From the IMG/VR virus record IMGVR_UViG_3300027779_000086, positions 1 to 34,558 of that record: DNA of 34,558 bases. One strand, 5' to 3'. The position numbers and the translations under genes are program-made. Position 1 is the first letter of the stretch, and each line of letters starts with the position of its first letter. This DNA is from a virus. Under the pieces are notes generated by a model. That model was given only the letters and a program-made list of their open reading frames with translations. It had not been told where the DNA came from and did no database searches. Positions 27,103 through 34,558 of the stretch are shown here, one piece after another.

Positions 27103-28603
27103 TGCTAAACGTATGGAGAGATTGTTTACGTCAATAGGCGTAGATATGGAACGCCATACTACTCCTGTACCTTCTATGCCTTTATTTACACAAGGTGTTC
27201 AAGAACCTGCTTTACTTCAAGGTATTACAATTCCCGCATTATATGCGGCGGCGTATGAATGTATGGTTTTGCGTTCTATTTTGCAACATCTTTCTGTTGA
27301 AACATTTAGAAAAGGTTGGGATTGGAAGGCTAAATTCGTAGTTAAATGTACTACTTGCGATACTGAATATCAACAGCAAGTAGATTCCTGTACTGCGTGT
27401 GAAGGAGAAGTAAGAAAAGCGGATAGAGGGCAAATAGAATATGCCGATGTAGTTCTTGATGGTAGAAATCGTATGACTCAGAATTTTATAGATATACTTC
27501 GTGAAGTAGAAATGGATTTGAATATTGTAGATGATGCATATATTATACTTACAAAAGAATACTTTGTAGATCCTGCTACTAAAAAACCTTCATTCTTTAG
27601 AATAAAAGAAATATCAAGAGCAGACCCTATCTTTATGCGAATCTTATCTGATAAAAGAGGCATAAGAGGAGGGACACAATATACAAGTCTTATTGACCGT
27701 TCATATAGGACAAGTGACCCAAAGTCTCTTTGCCCTATATCTGGAATGCCAGTAGTTCCCATTCATTATATGAATCTTGCAGGAGTAGGTAACGGCCAAG
27801 TATATACTGAAGGAGAAGTTATTCATATTAGCAAATGGTCGCCATCTAAATTGTATGGTAGAAGTCCTGTTGCTACTATGTGGAGACAAGTTAATACATT
27901 AATTGCTATGGATAACTATGTTTATTCTGCATATCAGAAAAGAAGAATGCCTAGAGGTATAATGGTCATTAAATCATCTAACATGGAAACAGTAGAAAAA
28001 ACTGCTCGTAACATACAAGAACATCTTGAACGTGACCCCAATTATGTTCCTACCATTGGTGTAGAAACTGAATCAGGCAGGGGAGGAATAGAGTATGTCC
28101 GTATGATGGACACATTAGAAGAATTACAATATATCCCAATAAAGGATGATATACGTCAGCGTATATCTGCATATTATGGAGTATCAAACGTATTTATGAA
28201 TGACGTATCAGGAGGAGGATTGAATAATGAAGGTATGCAAATAGTAGTAAGCAATCGTTCAATATCTTATGCTCAATCAATATACAACAGAGTAGTATTC
28301 CCATTATTGATGGATGCTTTTGATATTACAGAATGGACATTAACATTGACTCCACATGAAGAGGAAGATGAAATCATGCAACTACGCAGAGATGAAATGG
28401 CTATCAGAAACATGATGCAAATGAAGCAATCTGGATATGAAGCGAAACTACGTGACCAAATAGATGACAAGTTCCTAAACTTTGATTTCAGAGAACCTAG
28501 TGAAGAAGAGTTAGCCGCTAAAGCACAGGAAGCACAAGCCGCACAAGGAGGGCAACAGGGCGGCGGGGGTGCGCCTCCTCCCCAAGGCGGTGCGCCTCAA
28601 TGA
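27095..28603 (+). CDS. portal protein with an inserted zinc ribbon
   Basis: The protein has 502 residues, with GGAGGT 8 bases before the ATG. The order of features fits HK97/SPP1-like portals: an N-terminal strand region, a central wing (VIHISKWSPSKLYGRSPVAT, about 245-264) followed by a long helix (MWRQVNTLIAMDNYVYSAYQ), the stem/clip region, the SAYYGVSNVFMND segment, and a Gln/Gly/Pro-rich C-terminus. Location right after terL supports it. A four-cysteine zinc ribbon (Cys85, Cys88, Cys99, Cys102; CTTCDTEYQQQVDSCTAC) is inserted near the N-terminus, which I do not recall in typical portals. The portal forms the dodecameric DNA channel. Confidence 0.9.
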   Translation: MVDAKRMERLFTSIGVDMERHTTPVPSMPLFTQGVQEPALLQGITIPALYAAAYECMVLRSILQHLSVETFRKGWDWKAKFVVKCTTCDTEYQQQVDSCTACEGEVRKADRGQIEYADVVLDGRNRMTQNFIDILREVEMDLNIVDDAYIILTKEYFVDPATKKPSFFRIKEISRADPIFMRILSDKRGIRGGTQYTSLIDRSYRTSDPKSLCPISGMPVVPIHYMNLAGVGNGQVYTEGEVIHISKWSPSKLYGRSPVATMWRQVNTLIAMDNYVYSAYQKRRMPRGIMVIKSSNMETVEKTARNIQEHLERDPNYVPTIGVETESGRGGIEYVRMMDTLEELQYIPIKDDIRQRISAYYGVSNVFMNDVSGGGLNNEGMQIVVSNRSISYAQSIYNRVVFPLLMDAFDITEWTLTLTPHEEEDEIMQLRRDEMAIRNMMQMKQSGYEAKLRDQIDDKFLNFDFREPSEEELAAKAQEAQAAQGGQQGGGGAPPPQGGAPQ

Positions 28604-28872
28604 GTGAAATATTTGAAAAAGCATGGTCTATCACTAAAAATACAAATTATAGCGTCTATAATGCAGATAAAACTACACGAGGAACTGAATTAAAGCCTCT
28701 CAAAAAAGTTCCATTTGGTGAACAAGCAAGAGGTAGTAGATCTCCTACTAATGTAAAGCGTCATGAGGGTGCATCAAATAATGGAAAACTAGGCGATAAA
28801 AGAGATAAGAATATGGGCGGTAAAGCAATCTCAAATGTAGATAAAAAAATAAAGCAACGCGAGAGAGTATGA
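28600..28872 (+). CDS. small tagged basic protein after the portal
   Basis: The protein has 90 residues, with its ATG overlapping the portal stop. The tag (EIFEKAWSITK, 3-13) is followed by a disordered, Lys/Arg/Gly/Asn-rich chain without cysteines or hydrophobic core (KPLKKVPFGEQARGSRS, KLGDKRDKNMGGKAIS). It resembles an internal basic virion peptide. It is one of the tagged genes embedded in the head module rather than the accessory array, which links the tag to virion assembly. Confidence 0.75.
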   Translation: MSEIFEKAWSITKNTNYSVYNADKTTRGTELKPLKKVPFGEQARGSRSPTNVKRHEGASNNGKLGDKRDKNMGGKAISNVDKKIKQRERV

Positions 28873-28905
28873 AAACCCTCAATAAGGATTGCACTTCTTG
28901 ACAGC

Positions 28906-29265
28906 ATGAGCGACATGAGTGAAGGTTACGATTTAATATCAAAGATGGATCCTATGGCACGTAGAGCATTGGCATCAGTTCAAGCAATGCAAAAGGCTAT
29001 TGACCTAAATAATAGAGATGATATAGGTAAGCATTTAGATGATGCAAAGAATGCATTATCAGTATTATCTGGGGATTTAGATTTGCATGATAGATTAAAT
29101 AAAAAATTACCTGATACAAGTAGTCGCACCGATATTCAATTAGGTGCAATTATCAAACATGACAATACAGAAGGTAATTATAACGCAAATGATGGTGCAA
29201 TCGCTCTTGGTGTAGTTCGTGCAGGAAGGACAGATAAAGTATATCGCCCACACATAGTATATTGA
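28906..29265 (+). CDS. small helical head-module protein
   Basis: The protein has 119 residues. Helices rich in Asp, Lys, Ala and Met (about 8-60), then a beta-type C-terminus (IQLGAIIKHDN, ALGVVRAGRT). There are no motifs I recognise. It sits between the portal and protease genes, where small head proteins and scaffolds are common. The stop is 11 bases before the next ATG. Confidence 0.68.
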   Translation: MSDMSEGYDLISKMDPMARRALASVQAMQKAIDLNNRDDIGKHLDDAKNALSVLSGDLDLHDRLNKKLPDTSSRTDIQLGAIIKHDNTEGNYNANDGAIALGVVRAGRTDKVYRPHIVY

Positions 29266-29276
29266 GGTGATTAAGA

Positions 29277-29888
29277 ATGTCATGGAAAAATACTGGTTCA
29301 ATTTCAGACCGCTTACGATCTTTAGAATTACGTTCTCATATAATTGCTAAATCAAATGACCCAATGACGGCATCTTATACAACTCAAATACCAATGAATA
29401 CTCCCGGCCCAAATGGGTTTATAAAAGAAGAAATGGGCATGGCTCCACAACAAGGTGGTGTAGTTCCTGATGAGTTCAAAGGTGCAGGTTTATCTCAAGG
29501 CGCACCTTTATCTATGGCATTAAATGGATTAAAAGAAGCATATAGAATTACTGATGCAAAAGTAATGGAAATAAAATCAATACTTGCACAATATGGTAAT
29601 GAAGGAGTATTATCTACAACCTATCAAGGCTTATTAGATAATATTCATCAATATCATTCTCTAATGGACAAAATGGAACAAGGATTAACTAAACTAATTC
29701 AAGATGCTCCAACACAAGCATTAGTCAATAATGACCCTGCTCAATCTGTTAATCAGCAAGGTAATGCAGATATGGTAGCAATGCAAGGAGGAGAACAAGG
29801 TATGCCACAAGGTATGCCACAAGGTATGTCACCACAAGGTATGCCACCACAAGGTATGCCACCACAAGGTATGGGGGCCATGGGATGA
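29277..29888 (+). CDS. helical protein with Gln/Met/Gly/Pro repeat tail
   Basis: The protein has 203 residues. The start follows GAGGTGATTAAGA, matching GGAGGTGAT. The central part is helical (about 75-145, MALNGLKEAYRITDAKVMEI, LLDNIHQYHSLMDKMEQGL) like a scaffold or chaperone. The last 35 residues are QGMP-type repeats encoded by short DNA repeats. No family is recognised. Its stop overlaps the next start. Confidence 0.7.
   Translation: MSWKNTGSISDRLRSLELRSHIIAKSNDPMTASYTTQIPMNTPGPNGFIKEEMGMAPQQGGVVPDEFKGAGLSQGAPLSMALNGLKEAYRITDAKVMEIKSILAQYGNEGVLSTTYQGLLDNIHQYHSLMDKMEQGLTKLIQDAPTQALVNNDPAQSVNQQGNADMVAMQGGEQGMPQGMPQGMSPQGMPPQGMPPQGMGAMG
29799..29874 (+). repeat. 12/15-base tandem repeats encoding GMPQ/GMPPQ
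   Basis: Two GGTATGCCACAA units are followed by three 15-base units with an extra CCA or TCA. All are in frame with the preceding CDS and differ by whole codons only. Confidence 0.85.
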
Positions 29889-30214
29889 GTAATTCAGATA
29901 CAGAAGATGCTATGACTTTAGCAAAAGAATTACTTGAAGAGGCTAAAATTCTTAAAGAAAGGATTGAAAATTTAGAAAGGGAAAATTCTGATTTAAGAAA
30001 ATCAGGGGAAGATGTTACTTTGTTAATGAAGAAACAAGGATGGCAAACATTTGCAACTCCTCATGCTTCTGAAACATATGATCCTTTAAATCGTGATATA
30101 GAAGATTCATTTGCATCAGTAGGCCCGTTCTCCGGTAGTGGTGATATGATTACAAAATCAAGGCATGACGAAATCATTGAATGGGAAAATGCTGAAAGGG
30201 AGATGAGACAATGA
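29885..30214 (+). CDS. coiled-coil protein of the head module
   Basis: The protein has 109 residues. Residues 8-40 form a clear heptad-type helix (AMTLAKELLEEAKILKERIE, NLERENSDLRKSG). The remainder is polar with a short helical C-terminus (DEIIEWENAEREMRQ). It is coupled to both neighbours by ATGA overlaps. Size, coiled coil and position before the protease would suit a scaffold or neck-type protein; this is inference. Confidence 0.7.
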   Translation: MSNSDTEDAMTLAKELLEEAKILKERIENLERENSDLRKSGEDVTLLMKKQGWQTFATPHASETYDPLNRDIEDSFASVGPFSGSGDMITKSRHDEIIEWENAEREMRQ

Positions 30215-30657
30215 AATATTTTGACCCAATGAAAGAAACACCCGAAGGCGAATTACTAAGTATGCTAAAAAGTATCGAAGAGTCATTAGGAATCAAGAAG
30301 TATCAATTAGAACCATCTGGTAAATCAACAGTACCTTCTTTTATGGAAGTATCAGGTTCAGAAAAAATAAGAGCGCATGGATTCGGAACAAATCAAACAA
30401 TTCCAAATATGACTGATGGTAAATCAAGAAGTCCAATTAGCGAAGTTTACAAGATGCCCGCAGTATCTCAAACAGGATATGATACAAAATCATCTTCATT
30501 ACATATGCACCATAATGATGGTGGAACTGGCGGGTCAATGTATCGAGATAAAATAGAAGAATCAATGATGAGTATCAAAAAAGGCGCATCGGTTGGTCAA
30601 TTAGGAATAATTGATGAAATTGTGGGATTAATTGAGCAAGTCTATACCCACCTATAA
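30211..30657 (+). CDS. small head-module protein of unknown family
   Basis: The protein has 148 residues. Short helical ends (EGELLSMLKSIEESLGIKKY, IDEIVGLIEQVY) flank a polar, Ser/Gly/His-rich middle. No cysteines or membrane segments. Translation is coupled to the preceding gene. A GGGG-rich site follows its stop and serves the next gene. Confidence 0.65.
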   Translation: MKYFDPMKETPEGELLSMLKSIEESLGIKKYQLEPSGKSTVPSFMEVSGSEKIRAHGFGTNQTIPNMTDGKSRSPISEVYKMPAVSQTGYDTKSSSLHMHHNDGGTGGSMYRDKIEESMMSIKKGASVGQLGIIDEIVGLIEQVYTHL

Positions 30658-30668
30658 GGGGGGATAAG

Positions 30669-33600
30669 ATGGCAAGCGAAAAATTAAGATTACGCACAGA
30701 TGTAATTATATCTTGCATCAACGGACGTAATCCTCCTTTACTTGAATTTGTAAAGTCATTAGAAGGTGGAGAAATTGAAGATAAAGATATGATGGCATTA
30801 GCATCTGCTACTGATCCTCCTCAATATGTAATGAGGAATTTGGAAGCCCCTATTCCTCCTAGTGAAATGGTAATACCTAATCATCAATCATACTTAGCAG
30901 GACATACAAAATTATCTGCATCTTACTCAACTGATTGGCCTACTGCTGATTCCGAACAAAATCTTTTTGGTGAACATCACCCTATGGGATTTAAGTCTAA
31001 TTCATTTCCTTTACTTCAAGGGTCTGAATATGGTGAACCTCATTATGTAGATCATCTGTTTGATTTTATTACTCATGTAGGGGAGAGACATGCCGAAAAA
31101 GAGAGGCAAAACAAGTATGGGCACGAGCAAGCAAAGATAATGGGGCAACCCCAAACAAGCATTTTAGAGATGTATAAAAAAGATAAACTCAAATCTATGA
31201 ATGCAGGGGCAGGTATTTCTGAAGAAGAATGGACGGAAACAAAGAGAGATAGATTGACAAAAAGATTCGGTTTATTGCCATATTTGTTTGGTTTAGAATG
31301 GACAAGTGAAGATGAGTCCGAAGAATTTACTAATACATTATCCAAATTAGGAAATACTGAAGATATAGATTCCCCAGATGCAAGAAGATTATTAAATTCA
31401 TTTCAAACAAAATCAGGAATAACATGGGACAGAGCATTAAGAAATTGGAGAGATAGATTTACTCCTTTAAAATCATGGTGGATGAGGTCGAGCGATAGAC
31501 ACGGCCCTACATCATCAGGAGAAGATATGTTCCATTCACCATTTGTTGGAGATGAAGAAGGCCATAATTATCATTGGTGGGAACCATTTCAACATTGGGG
31601 AGGAGTAGGGAGAGATGCAAATACTTTAAAATCAATTTTAAATCAATCATATCCTAAAATATTTAATGATTCATGGCTAGGGGGTTTCTTAACTGAATCA
31701 GTACCAGTCGAAGGTAATCACATGTTAAATGGCTCACATTTCCCTGCATCCTCTAATGCAGTTGCAGGAGATGCAGAATTGTCATCTCATATTACTCCTA
31801 TATCTTCAGATGATTTGAGTTATGACAGAAGAAGAGGAAGTTCTAGTCATGCATTAACAGGAGATCATAGGCATCCTTCAGAAATAGGAGGTAAAGGTAG
31901 CAGAACTATTATTCCTCCTGAAGCATTTTCTACGAGTCGGTTTGGACAATCAATGGTTCAGATAGCAGATACAGGGAAACCAAGAGCAGGGCCGTTTAGA
32001 GAAGAACATCCTAATTCAAACGATAAATATCATTCAATCCATAATAATCATTTCAGAAATTCTGATGATGCTATGACAAGTACAATGAGGGACTTGGCAA
32101 TGAATGTAACATCTACTAATGGTATAGGTTTGTTTAATTCACAAGGTGGGGATAGAAATGCAAATACACTTGCTAGAGGAAATATAGGTCAATTAATGGC
32201 CGCCTCTCATTATAAATTATCAAGAGGAAATGGAGTCTATAATCAAAATATACAAATTCCAGATTATATGGGAGGTATGCCTAATACTGGTCAGGGAGTG
32301 TTCGGGCCAGTTCATCCTAACTCACAAGCAGTAATCCCACCATTAGGCAACCATGGAAATACGGATGCTTGGGGACATGAAATGCCCGCAACATTAGGGT
32401 GGAAGTGGGACAGAGATGCAAATGACATTAAATTTGATGTTAAAGAAAAACCATTTAATATTCTTCAAAGAACTCCTCATGAAGGATTAGTATCGGCAAT
32501 TAACCCTAGTTGGGATAAACAACAGATATCTGGTAAAATAAAAGATATAAATGCTTTTAATACGACTCCACATACAGGATATCCATCCTTACATAGTCTA
32601 CATAAATCAGATGATTATGAGCCAACAGGGATTTTTGAATCATTGATAGAACCTGCACATGTTGTTCATGATTTAGATGATATGGACACACTCAAAGGAT
32701 TTAGTGGCGAATGGATTGTTCAGAAGAAGCCAAAAGGAAAACATGTTTTAGTCAAAAAGAAAGGTAAAAGCATAGAACCAATGAGTTTACCTAGCAAGGT
32801 AAAGAAATCATTGAAGGAAACAATCAAGGGCGATATCATATTTGATGGATATATCAAAGGAGATGTATTGACAGTTGTAGATTTATTATTACATAAAGGA
32901 ACTGATATGCACTTAGAACCCCTATCTGATAGAGTAAATGTTCTAAGAACTTTGTACGCAACCACTGAAAACTTACATTTCCCATCTCCTAATTCATGTG
33001 TTAATACTGACCAAGATGGTTTAATGAAAACAGTTGCATTCTTAGATAAATCTGATTTACTTATCCGTGATGCATATTCTACATTTATGAAAGGGAATGA
33101 AGTTCATCCAAAATGGATTTTATATCCTCAAGATGACATTAGTAAATCTATGCCTTTACCTCCACTACCTGAATTAAGTGTAAAGGGAACTGATATAATA
33201 TTAGAATATCCTTCGATACTAAATCCAGTAATAGTAAAAACAGATAGTGATGAGAATGGAAGGTTTATTTCAAAATACGAAGGTCTACCTCATTTGATTA
33301 AACATGCCAAAACTCAAATTAGTATATGGAGTCCTGTTGTTGCAAATCACCTAAACGAATCAAATAATGCCTTGACTCATATTCCTTCTTATTCTTCTCG
33401 GCCTGTAATTAAAAAGGGATTAGACAAAGCACCAGAAGTAATGACTGAAAGTGAAGAAGATGAAAAAAGTTCTATATCTACGATAATGAGGCACACAAGA
33501 AGGGCAATATCAAGTGAAGAAGTTTCTATGAATGAAAAGAAGTTAATATCTAAGGTAGATGGATTAACATCTAAGTTACTTGAGTTGTATGCAGAAGAAT

Positions 33601-34007
33601 ATGGTATAGAAAGGACAGACGATGGCAAGTGGACTGTTAATGAAGCAATAGATGATGATATTTCTGACCTTGCAAAGTTTGCCTTCCCTCGTATGAATAG
33701 AGCATCATCGGATGGAGGTGCTTGGTCAGGTATGCAAGCAGATATTACTGCACCTACTGGGCCAACTTCAATCAACGAAGAAGAGAATACTACATTTGGT
33801 GAACCGAAACTAAAAGATAACGATGAAGCATTAGATCCTAATCAAAATTTTAAACCATTACAATTAAGAGTACAAGAAGGAGATTTAGAGGCTACTGTTG
33901 AAGTAACTGAAGATAAAGCAGTAATACGATATCCTCGGCATGAAGCAGGTCATGATGAAAAAGAAAGTGAAATATTGCCTGTGACTCGTGATGATGACAT
34001 CGGATAA
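30669..34007 (+). CDS. 1112-residue virion-type protein with a degenerate ligase-like nucleotidyltransferase domain
   Basis: AAGGGGGGATAAG precedes the ATG. Residues 1-620 are His/Asn/Ser/Trp-rich with no known fold. Around 650-790 the order of an ATP-dependent ligase adenylation domain appears: a lead strand EWIVQKKPKGKHVLVKKKGK (681-700) in place of E-x-K-x-D-G, DIIFDGYIKGD (722-732) in place of LDGE, then TVVDLLLHKG and PLSDRVNVLRTLY, matching the motif IIIa region and the helix after it. Lys687 could be the nucleotide-accepting Lys, but Asp is replaced by Lys689 and the DGE Glu by Tyr728, so activity is doubtful. The C-terminus is acidic and polar. It lies 58 bases before the protease. 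Confidence 0.72.
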   Translation: MASEKLRLRTDVIISCINGRNPPLLEFVKSLEGGEIEDKDMMALASATDPPQYVMRNLEAPIPPSEMVIPNHQSYLAGHTKLSASYSTDWPTADSEQNLFGEHHPMGFKSNSFPLLQGSEYGEPHYVDHLFDFITHVGERHAEKERQNKYGHEQAKIMGQPQTSILEMYKKDKLKSMNAGAGISEEEWTETKRDRLTKRFGLLPYLFGLEWTSEDESEEFTNTLSKLGNTEDIDSPDARRLLNSFQTKSGITWDRALRNWRDRFTPLKSWWMRSSDRHGPTSSGEDMFHSPFVGDEEGHNYHWWEPFQHWGGVGRDANTLKSILNQSYPKIFNDSWLGGFLTESVPVEGNHMLNGSHFPASSNAVAGDAELSSHITPISSDDLSYDRRRGSSSHALTGDHRHPSEIGGKGSRTIIPPEAFSTSRFGQSMVQIADTGKPRAGPFREEHPNSNDKYHSIHNNHFRNSDDAMTSTMRDLAMNVTSTNGIGLFNSQGGDRNANTLARGNIGQLMAASHYKLSRGNGVYNQNIQIPDYMGGMPNTGQGVFGPVHPNSQAVIPPLGNHGNTDAWGHEMPATLGWKWDRDANDIKFDVKEKPFNILQRTPHEGLVSAINPSWDKQQISGKIKDINAFNTTPHTGYPSLHSLHKSDDYEPTGIFESLIEPAHVVHDLDDMDTLKGFSGEWIVQKKPKGKHVLVKKKGKSIEPMSLPSKVKKSLKETIKGDIIFDGYIKGDVLTVVDLLLHKGTDMHLEPLSDRVNVLRTLYATTENLHFPSPNSCVNTDQDGLMKTVAFLDKSDLLIRDAYSTFMKGNEVHPKWILYPQDDISKSMPLPPLPELSVKGTDIILEYPSILNPVIVKTDSDENGRFISKYEGLPHLIKHAKTQISIWSPVVANHLNESNNALTHIPSYSSRPVIKKGLDKAPEVMTESEEDEKSSISTIMRHTRRAISSEEVSMNEKKLISKVDGLTSKLLELYAEEYGIERTDDGKWTVNEAIDDDISDLAKFAFPRMNRASSDGGAWSGMQADITAPTGPTSINEEENTTFGEPKLKDNDEALDPNQNFKPLQLRVQEGDLEATVEVTEDKAVIRYPRHEAGHDEKESEILPVTRDDDIG

Positions 34008-34065
34008 TCCTGTCAGTCCTGTCATGATTGTATTGATATACTATTGTTTAGAATAAGAAGAATTA

Positions 34066-34558
34066 ATGGTATCTGCACAGATTCAAGTTCCTTCCATAGG
34101 ATGGTCTGCTTCAGGTGATGATTTTCTCATCAAAGAAGATGCAGGTTCTGATTTATTTGTTGCAGGATATGCAAGTGTAGATATGGTGGATAAGCAAGGA
34201 GATAGAATTCCGGCAGATGCATTAGGAAAGGCTTTTTCAAACTTTATGGATAACAAGGCATACAGGAATGTGCAATTAGCACATAGTGGAATTCAAGTTG
34301 GAGAAGTTGTACCTTCATATACAGATACGCAAGGTCGTGTTTGGAAATCAGAAGTAGATAATCATGGACTATTTGTCGTTTGTAAGATTAGGAGCGACAT
34401 ACAAAAAGCACGAGAAGTGCAAAAGCAAGTACGAGATGGTGATCTTCGTGCTTTTTCAATAGGTGGACAAGCATTGTTCCGTGTATCTAAACATACACCA
34501 GAACATGGTAGCCATCGTGAGATTACGGACTTAGAGTTGCACGAAATTACTTTGTGCA
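34066..34558 (+). CDS. prohead maturation protease (partial, runs off the window)
   Basis: The first 164 codons are visible. The S78/HK97-type prohead protease pattern is recognisable: the early strand FVAGYASVDMVDKQGDRI (about 31-48), the catalytic His in VQLAHSGIQVGEV (about 73-85), a long helix (IQKAREVQKQVRDGDL), the catalytic Ser in RAFSIGG (about 133-139), and the final acidic segment LELHEITL. No tag is present. The enzyme trims head proteins during maturation and would be expected just before the major capsid gene, outside the window. It is the candidate for cleaving the FDxAW tags. Confidence 0.88.
   Translation, partial: MVSAQIQVPSIGWSASGDDFLIKEDAGSDLFVAGYASVDMVDKQGDRIPADALGKAFSNFMDNKAYRNVQLAHSGIQVGEVVPSYTDTQGRVWKSEVDNHGLFVVCKIRSDIQKAREVQKQVRDGDLRAFSIGGQALFRVSKHTPEHGSHREITDLELHEITLC

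Noticed and set aside
34008-34065. A direct repeat CCTGTCA as a regulatory site
   Set aside because: Two 7-base copies in a 58-base AT-rich gap can easily occur by chance.

Overview
The window looks like part of the genome of a tailed double-stranded DNA virus (HK97/Caudoviricetes type). The right half carries a recognisable packaging and head module: large terminase (24366-25793), portal (27095-28603) and the first 164 codons of a prohead protease (34066 to the window end). The host is not shown directly. Low GC, GGAGG and GGTGAT Shine-Dalgarno sites, many zinc-ribbon proteins, an Arf-like GTPase, EF-hand loops and LAGLIDADG- and ligase-like domains suit a virus of a marine archaeon (a Marine Group II-type virus is my guess), but a bacterial host is not excluded. 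Nearly every gene is on the + strand, packed with ATGA-type overlaps.

Layout. Bases 1-351 hold the tail of one gene and a probable minus-strand membrane protein. Bases 352-13348 are an accessory array of about 20 small to mid-size genes: ADP-ribosyltransferase-like, HExxH metallopeptidase, GNAT-like, ParB-like, papain-like, two D12-class DNA adenine methyltransferases, a gp88-like protein and many zinc-ribbon proteins. Bases 13406-18686 hold a ribbon-helix-helix regulator, small membrane proteins, a small GTPase, an HNH-like zinc protein, an EF-hand protein and a duplicated zinc/HTH protein that may be a small terminase candidate. Bases 18667-24369 encode three large, low-complexity, probably structural proteins. 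Bases 24366-34558 are terminase, a LAGLIDADG-derived protein, portal, several small head-type proteins, a 1112-residue protein with a degenerate nucleotidyltransferase domain, and the protease.

The main discovery candidate is a short peptide shared by otherwise unrelated proteins. About 26 copies of an amphipathic motif, roughly [A/S]-F-[D/E/N]-x-A-W-x-[L/I/V]-[V/A/T]-K, occur in about 22 genes. It usually forms residues 2-13, directly after the start codon. It is internal in five proteins and at the extreme C-terminus of two. It joins unrelated enzymatic and zinc modules, and it also occurs on the 811-residue structural protein before the terminase and on the small protein after the portal. 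By analogy with the T4 capsid-targeting sequence (Alt and the internal proteins, cleaved by the head protease) and with phage P1 DarA/DarB, I infer a cargo tag that loads an arsenal of effector proteins into the virion for delivery into the host cell, possibly trimmed by the protease at the right edge. This is inference; the repeated motif itself is seen directly.
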